From: Terriglobia bacterium
GTDB taxonomy: Bacteria > Acidobacteriota > Terriglobia > Terriglobales > Acidobacteriaceae
Assembly (NCBI GenBank): GCA_020073385.1
Contig: JAIQFH010000026.1
Span: forward strand, 29,348 to 93,347
Length of the DNA stretch: 64,000 bases
Reading direction: 5' to 3'
The first letter of the stretch is position 1. Each line of letters starts with the position of its first letter. The notes under the pieces were generated by a model. That model worked only from the letters and a program-made list of their open reading frames with translations. It did not search any database and was not told the origin of the DNA. This document shows positions 1 through 9,184 of this stretch, piece after piece. Position numbers and translations under genes: made by a program.

Positions 1-456
1 AAAGCCGCCGCACAGCAACTAACTCCAACTGCGAACCGGACTACCGGACCGACTACGCCGGCACCGGCAGAATCATCGAAGCAAAACGAAACCGCCACCC
101 GTGGAACATACACGCCCGCCGCAACTATCACGCCGGGCTCGCAGCCCGCAGCGGACAACGTCGAACACCAAGGCTTGCAAGGGAATGGAACTGACGAGTT
201 CGCGATGGCTCAGCGCTTTTTGCAGGGATCCAGCGGACAGGCACGCGACAGCGCAGAAGCGGCGAAGTGGTTATGGAAATCGATCGCCAAACACAACGGC
301 CCGGCGATGCTGGAGTTGGCGGATCTATACCTCAAGGGGGATGGAGTCTCCAAGAACTGCGACCAAGCCCGCGTGCTGCTGGACTCCGCAGCACGACGAG
401 GCACGGCCGGAGCCGGAGAAAGACTCCGTAACCTCCAGGCGTTTGGCTGCCAATGA
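1..456 (+). CDS. Sel1-repeat (TPR-like) protein, C-terminal part; 5' end outside window
   Basis: The frame is open from the first base of the window to the TGA at 454-456, so 151 residues of a longer protein are visible. Residues 1-58 are a low-complexity Ala/Pro/Thr-rich linker. Residues about 65-148 carry Sel1-type helical repeats: the pattern AAKWLWKSIAKHNGPAMLEL followed by ADLYLKGDGV and ARVLLDSAARRG is the usual Sel1 spacing of Ala, Leu and Gly. Sel1 repeats mediate protein-protein contact; partner and process cannot be told from this fragment. The start lies upstream of the window. An internal TTG at 175 gives a short version, but the linker before it reads as real coding sequence. Confidence 0.7.
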   Translation, partial: KAAAQQLTPTANRTTGPTTPAPAESSKQNETATRGTYTPAATITPGSQPAADNVEHQGLQGNGTDEFAMAQRFLQGSSGQARDSAEAAKWLWKSIAKHNGPAMLELADLYLKGDGVSKNCDQARVLLDSAARRGTAGAGERLRNLQAFGCQ

Positions 457-540
457 GTTGTTCCTGAACCTGCTCTACGACCCGTATGCCTGCCGAAAAC
501 TCCGCGGGGGATTCCGAAGGTTTGGCAGACGCACGGGGGA

Positions 541-777
541 CTACTGCATTAGGATTGCTGCAGGACTGCGCCTCGACTCGTACCAAAGCGCGAGCTCGAC
601 TCGGTTCCACAGCCCAAGCTTGTCATAAATCACCCGCAGGTAATTCTTCACGACATGCTCGGTGGTTCCGATGGCTTCGGCAACTTCCTTGTTCTTCAGG
701 CCCTCGGCAACGAGCTGGATGACCCGATGTTCACGTTCACTGGGGATACGGTTCCCGTAGCGTCCACTTGCAGACAT
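541..777 (-). CDS. Small LuxR/GerE-type HTH transcriptional regulator
   Basis: A 78-residue protein that is almost only a LuxR-type DNA-binding domain: SEREHRVIQLVAEGLKNKEV, then AEAIGTTEHVVKNYLRVIYD and KLGLWNRVELALW match the four-helix GerE fold with the usual T-E-x-V-K-N recognition helix. No receiver or ligand-binding domain precedes it. The ATG at 777 has GGAGG seven bases upstream. The gene starts inside the end of the neighbouring regulator (696-986) in another frame, an 82-base overlap, so the two are probably co-transcribed and translationally coupled. Targets are unknown. Confidence 0.75.
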   Translation of the reverse strand: MSASGRYGNRIPSEREHRVIQLVAEGLKNKEVAEAIGTTEHVVKNYLRVIYDKLGLWNRVELALWYESRRSPAAILMQ

Positions 778-986
778 GCTTGCCTCCGGTATAACAGGGT
801 CGCGAGTTTGACTCGCTTAATACCACCGGTGATTCCGAAACGGAGAAACAACCGGTTGAAATGAGCTTTCACAGTGCGCCGCGCCATCTTGAGTTGGCTG
901 GCTATTTCGGCGTTGTCGCACCCTTGCAATAGCAGTTCGACGATCTGCTGTTCGCGCGGACCGAGCCGAACAGTCTGCTCCTTCAT
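696..986 (-). CDS. Small LuxR/GerE-type HTH transcriptional regulator (upstream partner)
   Basis: With the ATG at 986 this is a 96-residue protein. The frame can be extended upstream to 1172, but the extension has no family resemblance, and ATG-986 has a strong GGGAGGA six bases before it. The core LGPREQQIVELLLQGCDNAE, followed by IASQLKMARRTVKAHFNRLF, is a LuxR-type HTH; a basic helix with R-R-T-V-K-A-H is the recognition helix. The last 30 residues are a tail coded in the overlap with the downstream HTH gene. It lacks a receiver domain, so regulation must come from expression level or a partner. Likely a tandem duplication of the 541-777 gene that has since diverged strongly. Confidence 0.7.
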   Translation of the reverse strand: MKEQTVRLGPREQQIVELLLQGCDNAEIASQLKMARRTVKAHFNRLFLRFGITGGIKRVKLATLLYRRQACLQVDATGTVSPVNVNIGSSSSLPRA

Positions 987-1498
987 CTCATCCTCCCTCT
1001 CGTGAAATTGCCTCACCCGACTGGGCGCACGGCTTGACTGTTTCCAGATTGCGTAGCATCCACGTTGCCATTTTGAGATGGAGAGGGCATTTTTGACCCG
1101 GAAACTCATTTTCCACAGACACTTGCAGAGGGCACCAGCAAATTCGCATTTCGGGACGGAAATCAGGTTCAAGAGGAAAAAGAGGTCCTCTTTTGCTCAA
1201 CCAGGCCAAACCGCGCATGAATATTGGGCTCGACGACGTCGGCAGGAGACTACAAGATCGTTTCAGCAGTCGACCGCGTGTCCGGGTATCACTCCGTTCC
1301 GATCTCCCGGAACAAGCGGCTTGGCAAAAAAAAACGCAAGGCTTACATCCAGATTATGTCTTCAGGTGAATACCTTAGACGAAACTTCCCGGATACAGGG
1401 GAACGTCGGCACAAATTACACGATTGGCCCTAGCGCGCCGGTACTATACGGCGGAATTTCCGATTTCCACAGCAATAAATGATGTTTTCGAAGCTTTT
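987..1498. other. Intergenic region, about 510 bp, no supported gene
   Basis: This stretch separates pilR from the twin LuxR-type genes, all read leftward. Short open frames exist (for example ATG 1217 to about 1369, and 1224-1433), but none has a ribosome site or a recognisable family. A poly-A run of nine lies near 1327. The minus-strand promoter of the HTH pair should lie here; no convincing -35/-10 pair was identified. Confidence 0.5.
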
Positions 1499-2893
1499 CT
1501 AGAGTCCGTATTTCTTCATCAGGTGACGGAACGAGCGGTAGGAGATCCCAAGTACGTCAGCGGCTTTCGTCTGCACGCCTGCACTCTGGTTTAGGGCACT
1601 CTGCAATAGTGAGCGCTCGATACCGGCGACATAGGTTTCCATTCCGACGCCGTCGGGCAGTCTGAGATCGCCGCCAATCTCGGGTAGGGAGCCTGCTCCG
1701 GCGGCAGCGGCGGCAGCCCGCGCTTTCGGGCGCTCAGCCGGGATCTCCACGTGGAGGTCGTCGGTAGTCTCGAGCGCAACTGCGCGCTCGACCGTATTCT
1801 CGAGTTGGCGCACGTTCCCCGGCCAATCGTAGCCGCACAACGAATCCACTGAAGCCGGATGCACCCGCAGAATGCTTCGCCCGGCTGCGCTCGCATATTT
1901 CTTCAGGAAATGATTGGCCAGGAGCGGGATGTCCTCGCGTCTCTCGCGAAGCGGAGGCACGCGGATCGGAATAACATTCAGGCGGTAATACAGGTCTTCG
2001 CGGAAGAGATTTTCGGCAACGGCCTTGTCGAGATCGCGGTTCGTGGCGGCGATGACGCGCACGTCGATGGAAATTTCGCTGGTGCTGCCCACCGGGCGCA
2101 CCGTACGCTCCTGCAATACGCGGAGCAGTTTGACCTGCATCGCCAGGGTCATCTCGCTGATTTCGTCAAGGAAGATCGTGCCGCCGTCTGCGACTTCAAA
2201 GAGGCCGCGCTTGTTCTGGTTCGCCCCGGTAAAGGCGCCTTTCAGATAACCGAAGAGTTCACTTTCAAGCAGCGTCTCAGGAAAAGCTCCGCAGTTGACC
2301 GAGACGAAAGCATCCGTGGCGCGCGGGGAACACACGTGAACGGCGCGCGCAACCAGTTCTTTACCGGTGCCGCTTTCGCCGTGAATCAGGACAGTGCTGG
2401 CGGTGGAGGCGACCGTGCGGACGGTCTGTTTGAGTTTCTCCATGGCCGGGCTGGAACCGATGATGTTGTCGAGCGAGTTGCGCGTGGCGGCATCGCGGCG
2501 CAGAGCAAAGTTCTGCTTGCTCAGAGCTAACTTCTCGACCGCCCGGTTGATGGCGAGTTTGATCTCGTCTACCAGTCCCGGACTTTTGCGAATGTAGTCC
2601 GTGGCGCCTCCGGCCTTCACCGCCTGGACCGCTGCCTCGTAATCGTCCACTGCAGTGATGAGGATGACGGCCGAGTCGGGCGAGACTTTGTGCGCATGGC
2701 GCAACACTTCAATGCCGTCGATATTGGGCATCTTGATATCGGTAATGATGACGTCGTAGAGCGCGCCGTCGATCTTGTTCTTGGCGTTCTGCCCGGATTG
2801 GACTGTTTCGACGCGGTGTCCCTCGCGGCGCAGCGAGATATCGAGCATTTCGCAGATGGAGCGTTCGTCGTCGCAAACGAGAATGTTAGCCAC
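1499..2893 (-). CDS. pilR: Sigma-54-dependent response regulator PilR
   Basis: A 464-residue NtrC-family activator. An N-terminal receiver (NILVCDDERSICEML, phospho-acceptor Asp in DVIITDIKMPNIDG) is followed by an AAA+ domain with Walker A GESGTGKE, a canonical GAFTGA sigma-54 contact loop, Walker B GGTIFLDEISEM and the R-finger region, then a Fis-type HTH ending in KAADVLGISYRSFRHLMKKY. The GTG at 2893 is chosen because AGGAGG lies six bases upstream and the receiver begins there; the longer frame to 3067 encodes only a low-complexity lead. It overlaps the upstream pilS by 8 bases, indicating translational coupling. Known role of the family: activation of pilin transcription from a sigma-54 promoter. 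The pilin gene is not in this window. Confidence 0.9.
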   Translation of the reverse strand: MANILVCDDERSICEMLDISLRREGHRVETVQSGQNAKNKIDGALYDVIITDIKMPNIDGIEVLRHAHKVSPDSAVILITAVDDYEAAVQAVKAGGATDYIRKSPGLVDEIKLAINRAVEKLALSKQNFALRRDAATRNSLDNIIGSSPAMEKLKQTVRTVASTASTVLIHGESGTGKELVARAVHVCSPRATDAFVSVNCGAFPETLLESELFGYLKGAFTGANQNKRGLFEVADGGTIFLDEISEMTLAMQVKLLRVLQERTVRPVGSTSEISIDVRVIAATNRDLDKAVAENLFREDLYYRLNVIPIRVPPLRERREDIPLLANHFLKKYASAAGRSILRVHPASVDSLCGYDWPGNVRQLENTVERAVALETTDDLHVEIPAERPKARAAAAAAGAGSLPEIGGDLRLPDGVGMETYVAGIERSLLQSALNQSAGVQTKAADVLGISYRSFRHLMKKYGL

Positions 2894-4595
2894 GCGCACC
2901 TCCTGCCGCCGCTGCGGCTGCGGGGAGAGATGCTGGCGGCGCAGCAGCTTGATCCGTCGAGGCGGTACTTGCAGCAACGGAGACCGGCCGCTCGGCATCA
3001 AGACGGCGCAGGCGCAGCACAAATGTGGCGCCCTGGCCCGGCTTCGAGCGAGCCCAGACCTTGCCATCGTGCGCCTGCACGATTTGGTACACGAGGGCCA
3101 GCCCGAGGCCGGTGCCTCCTTCGAAGTTGGATTGGAAGGGCTCGAAGATCTTCTCGATCTGCTGCGGCGTCATGCCCGTGCCGGTGTCAATGAACGAGAC
3201 TTGCCAGTCGTCCCCCAGGGACTCGACTGCCGCAGTCAGAGTTCCGCCGCCCTTCATGGCGCGCACCGCATTCTCACAGAGATTCCAGAAGACTTGCTTC
3301 AGCTTGTCGCCATCGGCGAGAACCCACGCCTCAGGAGCGGCGAAGCGGCGCTTGATTTCGATTCCGGTCTTCTCGGCCGCCATGCGATGATCCATCAACG
3401 TCAGGGTGTCTTCCACGAGGCGAATCAGGTCGGCACGGTCGAATTGAAATTTCTTGATTCGCGAATAGGCAAGGAAATCGGTGATGATGGCGTTCAGCCG
3501 CTGCGACTCGCGGGTCACAATATCGAGCAGGCGGCGGTGCTCTTCGTTCATCTCAGGAACGCCGGAGAGCATGCTGACTGAGCCCGCGATTGAGGTCAGC
3601 GGATTGCGGATTTCATGCGCGATCGCCGCAGCCAGCCTTCCGACGGCAGCCAATCGGTCCTGCATGCGGACTTCACGCTCCAGGCGGCGAACCTCGGTCA
3701 GATCATCGAGGACATAGACGTATCCGAGATCACCTTTCTCCGGAACGGACAATGCCGAGACGCGTACCCTCAACGTCTTGCGAAACTTGGTTGGAGGGTC
3801 AAAGCGAACTTCTCCGTGCAATTGCTGCGCCTCGACCGAAGGCAGCGGATCCAGAAATAGCTGGTGCACCGGGGTGCCGAGCAAATCGGCCACGGTGCGC
3901 TCAAGAAGCCGCTCGGCGGCGGCGTTCACCAGCGTCATACGCCCATCGAGCCCGGTAGTGATCAGGCCGCTGCTGATGGAGTGGATGACATTTTCATGCA
4001 GCGCCTGCAGGCTCTCGAGGGCGCCACTCGTGTCTTTGAGTTGCACGCCGACTTGGCGCAGCTTATGGGTGAGGAGACCAGCCAGATACGCGACCGCAAG
4101 AAACGCGAACAAATTGACGAATATGATCGACTGCAACGATTTCAGCCCGGGATGGGTTGTGCAATAGGAAGGAACGACTCCGTAGTAATTCAGTTCCAGC
4201 ACGGTGCCGTAAAGAATGAACGCCAGCGCGGCGACCAGTCCCGCCCAGACCCGAGTCAACAGTACGGTGGCGACAATGATCACCAGCGGATAAAGGAAGT
4301 TCAGTGAACTATCCCAGCCTCCCGTCTCGTGCACCACCAGCGTGACCAGAACCACATCGGTCACGACCTGCAGTGCTGCCTGCAGCCGGTGTTCCTGCCA
4401 GAACGAGAGCAGCAGAATGTAGAAGAGAGAAAGGCTGTACCAGAATAGGATCGTGCTGATGAAGAGGCGCATCGGCACCGGCGAAGGACTGAACTGTGCC
4501 ACCGCCAGTTCGATGGCCAGAAGCACGGTCAGAATAAAAATCCGGACCCGAACCAGCCATCCCAGCCAATTGCGCTCGTCGAACGTCGATTGCAT
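2886..4595 (-). CDS. pilS: Sensor histidine kinase PilS
   Basis: A 569-residue membrane kinase. About six hydrophobic segments occupy residues 15-190 (the PilS-type membrane module), then a PAS domain around 200-310, a HisKA domain with the phospho-acceptor His in AIAHEIRNPLTSIAGSVSML, and an HATPase with N box NLCENAVRAM, G1 DTGTGM and G2 GTGLGLALVY. The tail after residue 535 is Ala-rich and disordered. It is the fourth gene of the pilB-T-C-S-R operon and overlaps pilR by 8 bases. In the family PilS phosphorylates PilR and, in Pseudomonas, senses pilin in the inner membrane; the latter is inference here. Confidence 0.9.
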   Translation of the reverse strand: MQSTFDERNWLGWLVRVRIFILTVLLAIELAVAQFSPSPVPMRLFISTILFWYSLSLFYILLLSFWQEHRLQAALQVVTDVVLVTLVVHETGGWDSSLNFLYPLVIIVATVLLTRVWAGLVAALAFILYGTVLELNYYGVVPSYCTTHPGLKSLQSIIFVNLFAFLAVAYLAGLLTHKLRQVGVQLKDTSGALESLQALHENVIHSISSGLITTGLDGRMTLVNAAAERLLERTVADLLGTPVHQLFLDPLPSVEAQQLHGEVRFDPPTKFRKTLRVRVSALSVPEKGDLGYVYVLDDLTEVRRLEREVRMQDRLAAVGRLAAAIAHEIRNPLTSIAGSVSMLSGVPEMNEEHRRLLDIVTRESQRLNAIITDFLAYSRIKKFQFDRADLIRLVEDTLTLMDHRMAAEKTGIEIKRRFAAPEAWVLADGDKLKQVFWNLCENAVRAMKGGGTLTAAVESLGDDWQVSFIDTGTGMTPQQIEKIFEPFQSNFEGGTGLGLALVYQIVQAHDGKVWARSKPGQGATFVLRLRRLDAERPVSVAASTASTDQAAAPPASLPAAAAAAGGARG

Positions 4596-4626
4596 GAGGA
4601 ACCAGGTTTCAAAGTTTCAGAGGTTT

Positions 4627-4675
4627 CAAGGTTTCAAAGTCTCTGCCGTGGCGTACCTGAGACTTTGAAACCTTG
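4627..4675. repeat. 17-bp perfect inverted repeat between pilC and pilS
   Basis: CAAGGTTTCAAAGTCTC at 4627-4643 is the exact reverse complement of 4659-4675, with a 15-base loop. Extra partial copies of the GTTTCAAAG unit flank it (from about 4609 and up to 4687), so the whole 98-bp pilC-pilS gap is made of this repeat. In RNA from the pil operon it would form a long hairpin just downstream of pilC. There is no T-tract, so it is not a classical terminator; it may act as an mRNA-stability or attenuation element, or simply be a dispersed palindrome. Confidence 0.8.
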
Positions 4676-4693
4676 TCACTTTGAAACGTGCTT

Positions 4694-5902
<1,209 letters not shown>

Positions 5903-5971
5903 GGTTTAGCTTCTCCTCACTCACGTACCTGCTTCGTGTAAGCTTTCGTGTCGTTCTCTTCTCCGTCCGCG

Positions 5972-7108
5972 CTAGTGCTTGGAGGGAGCGGCTCCTCGGG
6001 CCAGCGAGCTTCCTGCCGACGTAGGACGGCTCAAGAGGCTGGCTCCGCGGTTGATCATTTCTTGCAACTCATCCACGTTGCTGGAACGCGCGACAGCGGT
6101 TTCCATGGAAATCTGCTTCTGGAAATAGGCCGTCGCCAGTGACTGATTGAACGTCTGCATCCCGAATTTTTCCTGTCCGGACTGCATAGATGAATAAATC
6201 TGATGAATCTTGTCCTCGCGGACCAGGTTGCGCACCGCGGCGTTGGGGACCAGAACTTCCATGATCATGGCGCGGCCCTTGCCGTCGATCTTGGGCACAA
6301 GGCTTTGGCACATGATGCCTTCCAGAACCAGCGAGAGCTGCGCTCGAATCTGCGGCTGCTGGTGCGCCGGGAAGACGTCGATGATACGGTTGATGGTCGA
6401 CGTGGCCGAGTTCGTGTGCAGCGTGCCGAAGGTCAAGTGACCGGTTTCGGCGATTCGCAGGGCCGACTCGATGGTCTCCAGGTCGCGCATTTCGCCGATC
6501 AGAACGACGTCGGGGTCTTCACGAAGCGCAGCGCGTAATGCGTCTGTAAAGCTCTTGGTGTCAGCATGCAGCTCGCGCTGGTTGACCACGCAATTCTTGT
6601 TCATGTGAACGAATTCGATCGGATCCTCAATCGTGAGGATGTGATCGTGCCGCTCGCTATTAATCTTGTCGATCATCGCAGCCAGGGTCGTCGACTTGCC
6701 CGATCCGGTAGGCCCCGTCACCAGCACCAACCCGCGCGGCTTGTCGCACATCTTGCTCACCACGGCAGGCAGGCCGAGCTGGTTGAATGACTTGATCTCA
6801 AAAGGAATCAAGCGGAACACGGCCGCAGTCGCGCCGCGCTGGTTGAAAACGTTGGCGCGGAAGCGGGCCAGTCCCTTCAAACCGAATGAGAAGTCCAGTT
6901 CGAGGCTCTCTTCAAAGCGGTGCTTCTGCGAATCGGTCATCACGCTGTAGGCCAGCTGCTTGGTCTCGGCGGGAGTCATCTGCGGCAGATCGAGCGGCAC
7001 CAAGTGGCCATGCACGCGGATCTGCGGCGGCGAGTTGGTGGTGATATGCAAGTCGCTGCCGTTCATCTCCAGCATTCGTTTGAGCAGATCGCTTAACGAC
7101 AAGCCCAT
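5972..7108 (-). CDS. pilT: Type IV pilus retraction ATPase PilT
   Basis: A 378-residue secretion ATPase. Walker A VTGPTGSGKSTTLAAMIDKI, the Asp box EDPIEFVH, Walker B DALRAALREDPDVVLIGEMR and the His box ETGHLTFGTLHTNSATSTI are all intact. The N-terminal LLKRMLEMNGSDLHI is the PilT/PilU PAS-like start. The residues after IPFEIKSFNQLGLP match PilT rather than PilB, and the length fits PilT; the C-terminal Ala/Ser-rich tail is slightly extended. PilT powers pilus depolymerisation and twitching motility. The gene sits 34 bases after pilB and 69 before pilC. Confidence 0.95.
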   Translation of the reverse strand: MGLSLSDLLKRMLEMNGSDLHITTNSPPQIRVHGHLVPLDLPQMTPAETKQLAYSVMTDSQKHRFEESLELDFSFGLKGLARFRANVFNQRGATAAVFRLIPFEIKSFNQLGLPAVVSKMCDKPRGLVLVTGPTGSGKSTTLAAMIDKINSERHDHILTIEDPIEFVHMNKNCVVNQRELHADTKSFTDALRAALREDPDVVLIGEMRDLETIESALRIAETGHLTFGTLHTNSATSTINRIIDVFPAHQQPQIRAQLSLVLEGIMCQSLVPKIDGKGRAMIMEVLVPNAAVRNLVREDKIHQIYSSMQSGQEKFGMQTFNQSLATAYFQKQISMETAVARSSNVDELQEMINRGASLLSRPTSAGSSLARGAAPSKH

Positions 7109-7142
7109 AAGAAAGTTCCTTCCCTTTCAGTTCCTATAAAGA

Positions 7143-8858
7143 TCAGTGAATCGTTTCGCGCGCGACTTCCTCGAGCGTCGTCATTCCCGCGGCAACCTTG
7201 ATCAGACCGCTGCGGCGAAGCGTGAGCATGCCGCGCTCGATCGCCTTCTTTTTCAGTTCCACTGCCGAAGCGCCGACCAGAACCAGCTCCCGAATTTCGT
7301 CGTCAACTTCCATCACTTCATACAAGCCGCAGCGTCCCTTGTAGCCGGTGTTGTTGCAGACGCTGCAACCTTTGCCCTTCTGAATCTTCACCGTCTTCGA
7401 TTCTTCCGGAGTGTATCCGGCATCGATCAGCGTCTGCGGCGGCACATCCATGACCTCGGCGCAGTCTTTGCAGATACGGCGAACGAGTCGCTGCGCGCAG
7501 ATCAGGTGCACCGACGTCGCCACCAGGAATGGTTCGATACCCATGTTCATCAGGCGGGTAATCGTTTCCGGAGCGCCGTTGGTGTGCAGCGTCGAGAGCA
7601 CGAGGTGACCGGTGAGCGCTGCTTTAATGGCGATTTCAGCGGTTTCGAAGTCTCGAATTTCGCCGACCAGAATGATGTTCGGGTCCTGCCGCAGGAACGA
7701 TCGCAGAGCAGCGGCGAAGTTCAATCCGATCTGCTCCTTCATCTGCACCTGGTTAACGCCCTGCAACTGGAATTCGACCGGATCTTCGGCCGTCATGATG
7801 TTGGTGTCAGGCCGGTTCAATGTCGAGATGGAGGAGTACAGAGTGTTGGTTTTGCCCGATCCTGTCGGCCCGGTAACCAGCACCATGCCGTAAGGCTTCA
7901 AAATCGCTTTCTCGAATTTCACCAGCGACTCGGGCTCGAAACCCAGCTTGGTCATGTCGAGCCGCAGGTTCTCCTTGTCGAGCAGCCGGAGCACGATCTT
8001 TTCGCCCCACAACACGGGCAGCGTGCTGACACGGAAGTCGAGCTGCTTCTTGCGTCCGCCGATATTCATCTTCAGCATGATGCGGCCGTCTTGCGGCAAA
8101 CGCTTTTCGCTGATGTCGAGCTTCGACATGATCTTCAGACGCGAAGTGATGGCGTCTTTGAGCTTCATCGGCGGAGACATGATCGACTGCAGAACACCGT
8201 CAATACGGAAGCGCACGCGGAATTCTTTCTCGTAAGGCTCGATGTGAATGTCGCTGGCGCCGCGCTTGACCGCGTCTCCCAAAATGACGTTCACCAGCTT
8301 GACGACAGGAGCTTCGTCAGCGGCCTTCTCCAGCTCCGACAGCCCCAGTTCCTGCTGTTCTCCCTGCAGTTCGACGTCTTCTTCGTTCAACTCCGACATC
8401 GACTGCATCACCGACTCAAGGTCCTCTTCCTTCGTCGCTCCGTAGGCCTTGTCAATCCCGGCGAGAATCGAGCTCTCCGAAGCCACGACCGGTTCGATGT
8501 TGAACCCGGTCATGAACTTGATATCGTCCATGGCGAAGACGTTCGTCGGATCGACCATGGCGATGGTGAGCGATGCGCCAACGCGGCTTAGCGGGAGGAT
8601 CTGGTAACGCTTGGCAGTCTCGAACGGAATCAGCTTGACGACGGCAGGATCAATTTCAAAATACGAAAGATTGATGGCTGGGACGCCATACTGGCGGGAG
8701 AGGAAATTGGTGACGTCTTCATCGGTCAGAAAGCCGAGCTTCACCAGCGCAGACCCCAGCCGGCAGCTCTGCTCCTTCTGAACCTTGTTCGCCTGTTCCA
8801 ACTGCTCTGGTGTGATGATTTTCTCTTTGACGAGAAGATCACCCAGCCGTTGCGACAT
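7143..8858 (-). CDS. pilB: Type IV pilus assembly ATPase PilB
   Basis: A 571-residue GspE/PilB ATPase, first gene of the pil operon. It has an N-terminal MshEN domain (residues 1-150; LGDLLVKEKIITPEQLEQA, then LVKLGFLTDEDVTNFLSRQY), the region found to bind c-di-GMP in MshE-type ATPases, and a C-terminal motor with Walker A GPTGSGKTNT, Asp box AEDPVEFQ, Walker B RSFLRQDPNIILVGEIRD and His box GHLVLSTLHTN. A tetracysteine zinc site is present (CKDC and CSVC about 45 residues later). It drives pilus extension. The ATG at 8858 begins the leftward operon; upstream is a 326-bp divergent region. Confidence 0.95.
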   Translation of the reverse strand: MSQRLGDLLVKEKIITPEQLEQANKVQKEQSCRLGSALVKLGFLTDEDVTNFLSRQYGVPAINLSYFEIDPAVVKLIPFETAKRYQILPLSRVGASLTIAMVDPTNVFAMDDIKFMTGFNIEPVVASESSILAGIDKAYGATKEEDLESVMQSMSELNEEDVELQGEQQELGLSELEKAADEAPVVKLVNVILGDAVKRGASDIHIEPYEKEFRVRFRIDGVLQSIMSPPMKLKDAITSRLKIMSKLDISEKRLPQDGRIMLKMNIGGRKKQLDFRVSTLPVLWGEKIVLRLLDKENLRLDMTKLGFEPESLVKFEKAILKPYGMVLVTGPTGSGKTNTLYSSISTLNRPDTNIMTAEDPVEFQLQGVNQVQMKEQIGLNFAAALRSFLRQDPNIILVGEIRDFETAEIAIKAALTGHLVLSTLHTNGAPETITRLMNMGIEPFLVATSVHLICAQRLVRRICKDCAEVMDVPPQTLIDAGYTPEESKTVKIQKGKGCSVCNNTGYKGRCGLYEVMEVDDEIRELVLVGASAVELKKKAIERGMLTLRRSGLIKVAAGMTTLEEVARETIH

Positions 8859-8960
8859 ACGCAGATCTCCTGACCACGTAGATGGAACGATCGCCCAGCA
8901 TTTATGCAGGACAACGGCGCAAACGGCTGCCCATCATTGGGAGAGAATGCAGCTCAATTC

Positions 8961-8983
8961 GCGTTGACATAAATTGTCAACGC
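8961..8983. promoter_or_regulatory. 9-bp perfect inverted repeat in the divergent pilB / glycosylase region
   Basis: GCGTTGACA (8961-8969) and TGTCAACGC (8975-8983) form a perfect inverted repeat around TAAAT. It lies about 100 bases upstream of the pilB start and about 200 upstream of the glycosylase start, in a 326-bp gap (8859-9184) otherwise without recognised genes. Each arm also contains TTGACA, but no good -10 was found at 16-18 bases on either strand. The size and symmetry suit a dimeric repressor/activator site; the binding protein is unknown. Confidence 0.4.
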
Positions 8984-9184
8984 AAGCGGATTACCGCACC
9001 ACTTACTTTGGTACTTGGCCTTAGCTGCGTCTCATGCGGTTCCCCCAGAAAACGCGGAAATTGCGGTCTTTTCGACTTTTCCGGGCATCTGCCCCAGCCC
9101 AAGTACATGCACTTCAGTAAGTCTGACCGGCCTCACGTCGCTCCGCACAGGGCCTTCGGGCGCTCGGCTAAACTGGAGCTCTGG

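Noticed and set aside
1224..1433. Small frames in the 987-1498 gap, including ATG-1217
   Set aside because: No ribosome site and no recognisable motif; the two frames compete for the same bases.
7146..8591. 481-codon plus-strand frame opposite pilB
   Set aside because: Shadow of the pilB coding strand; Arg/His/Gln-rich, no family, no ribosome site.
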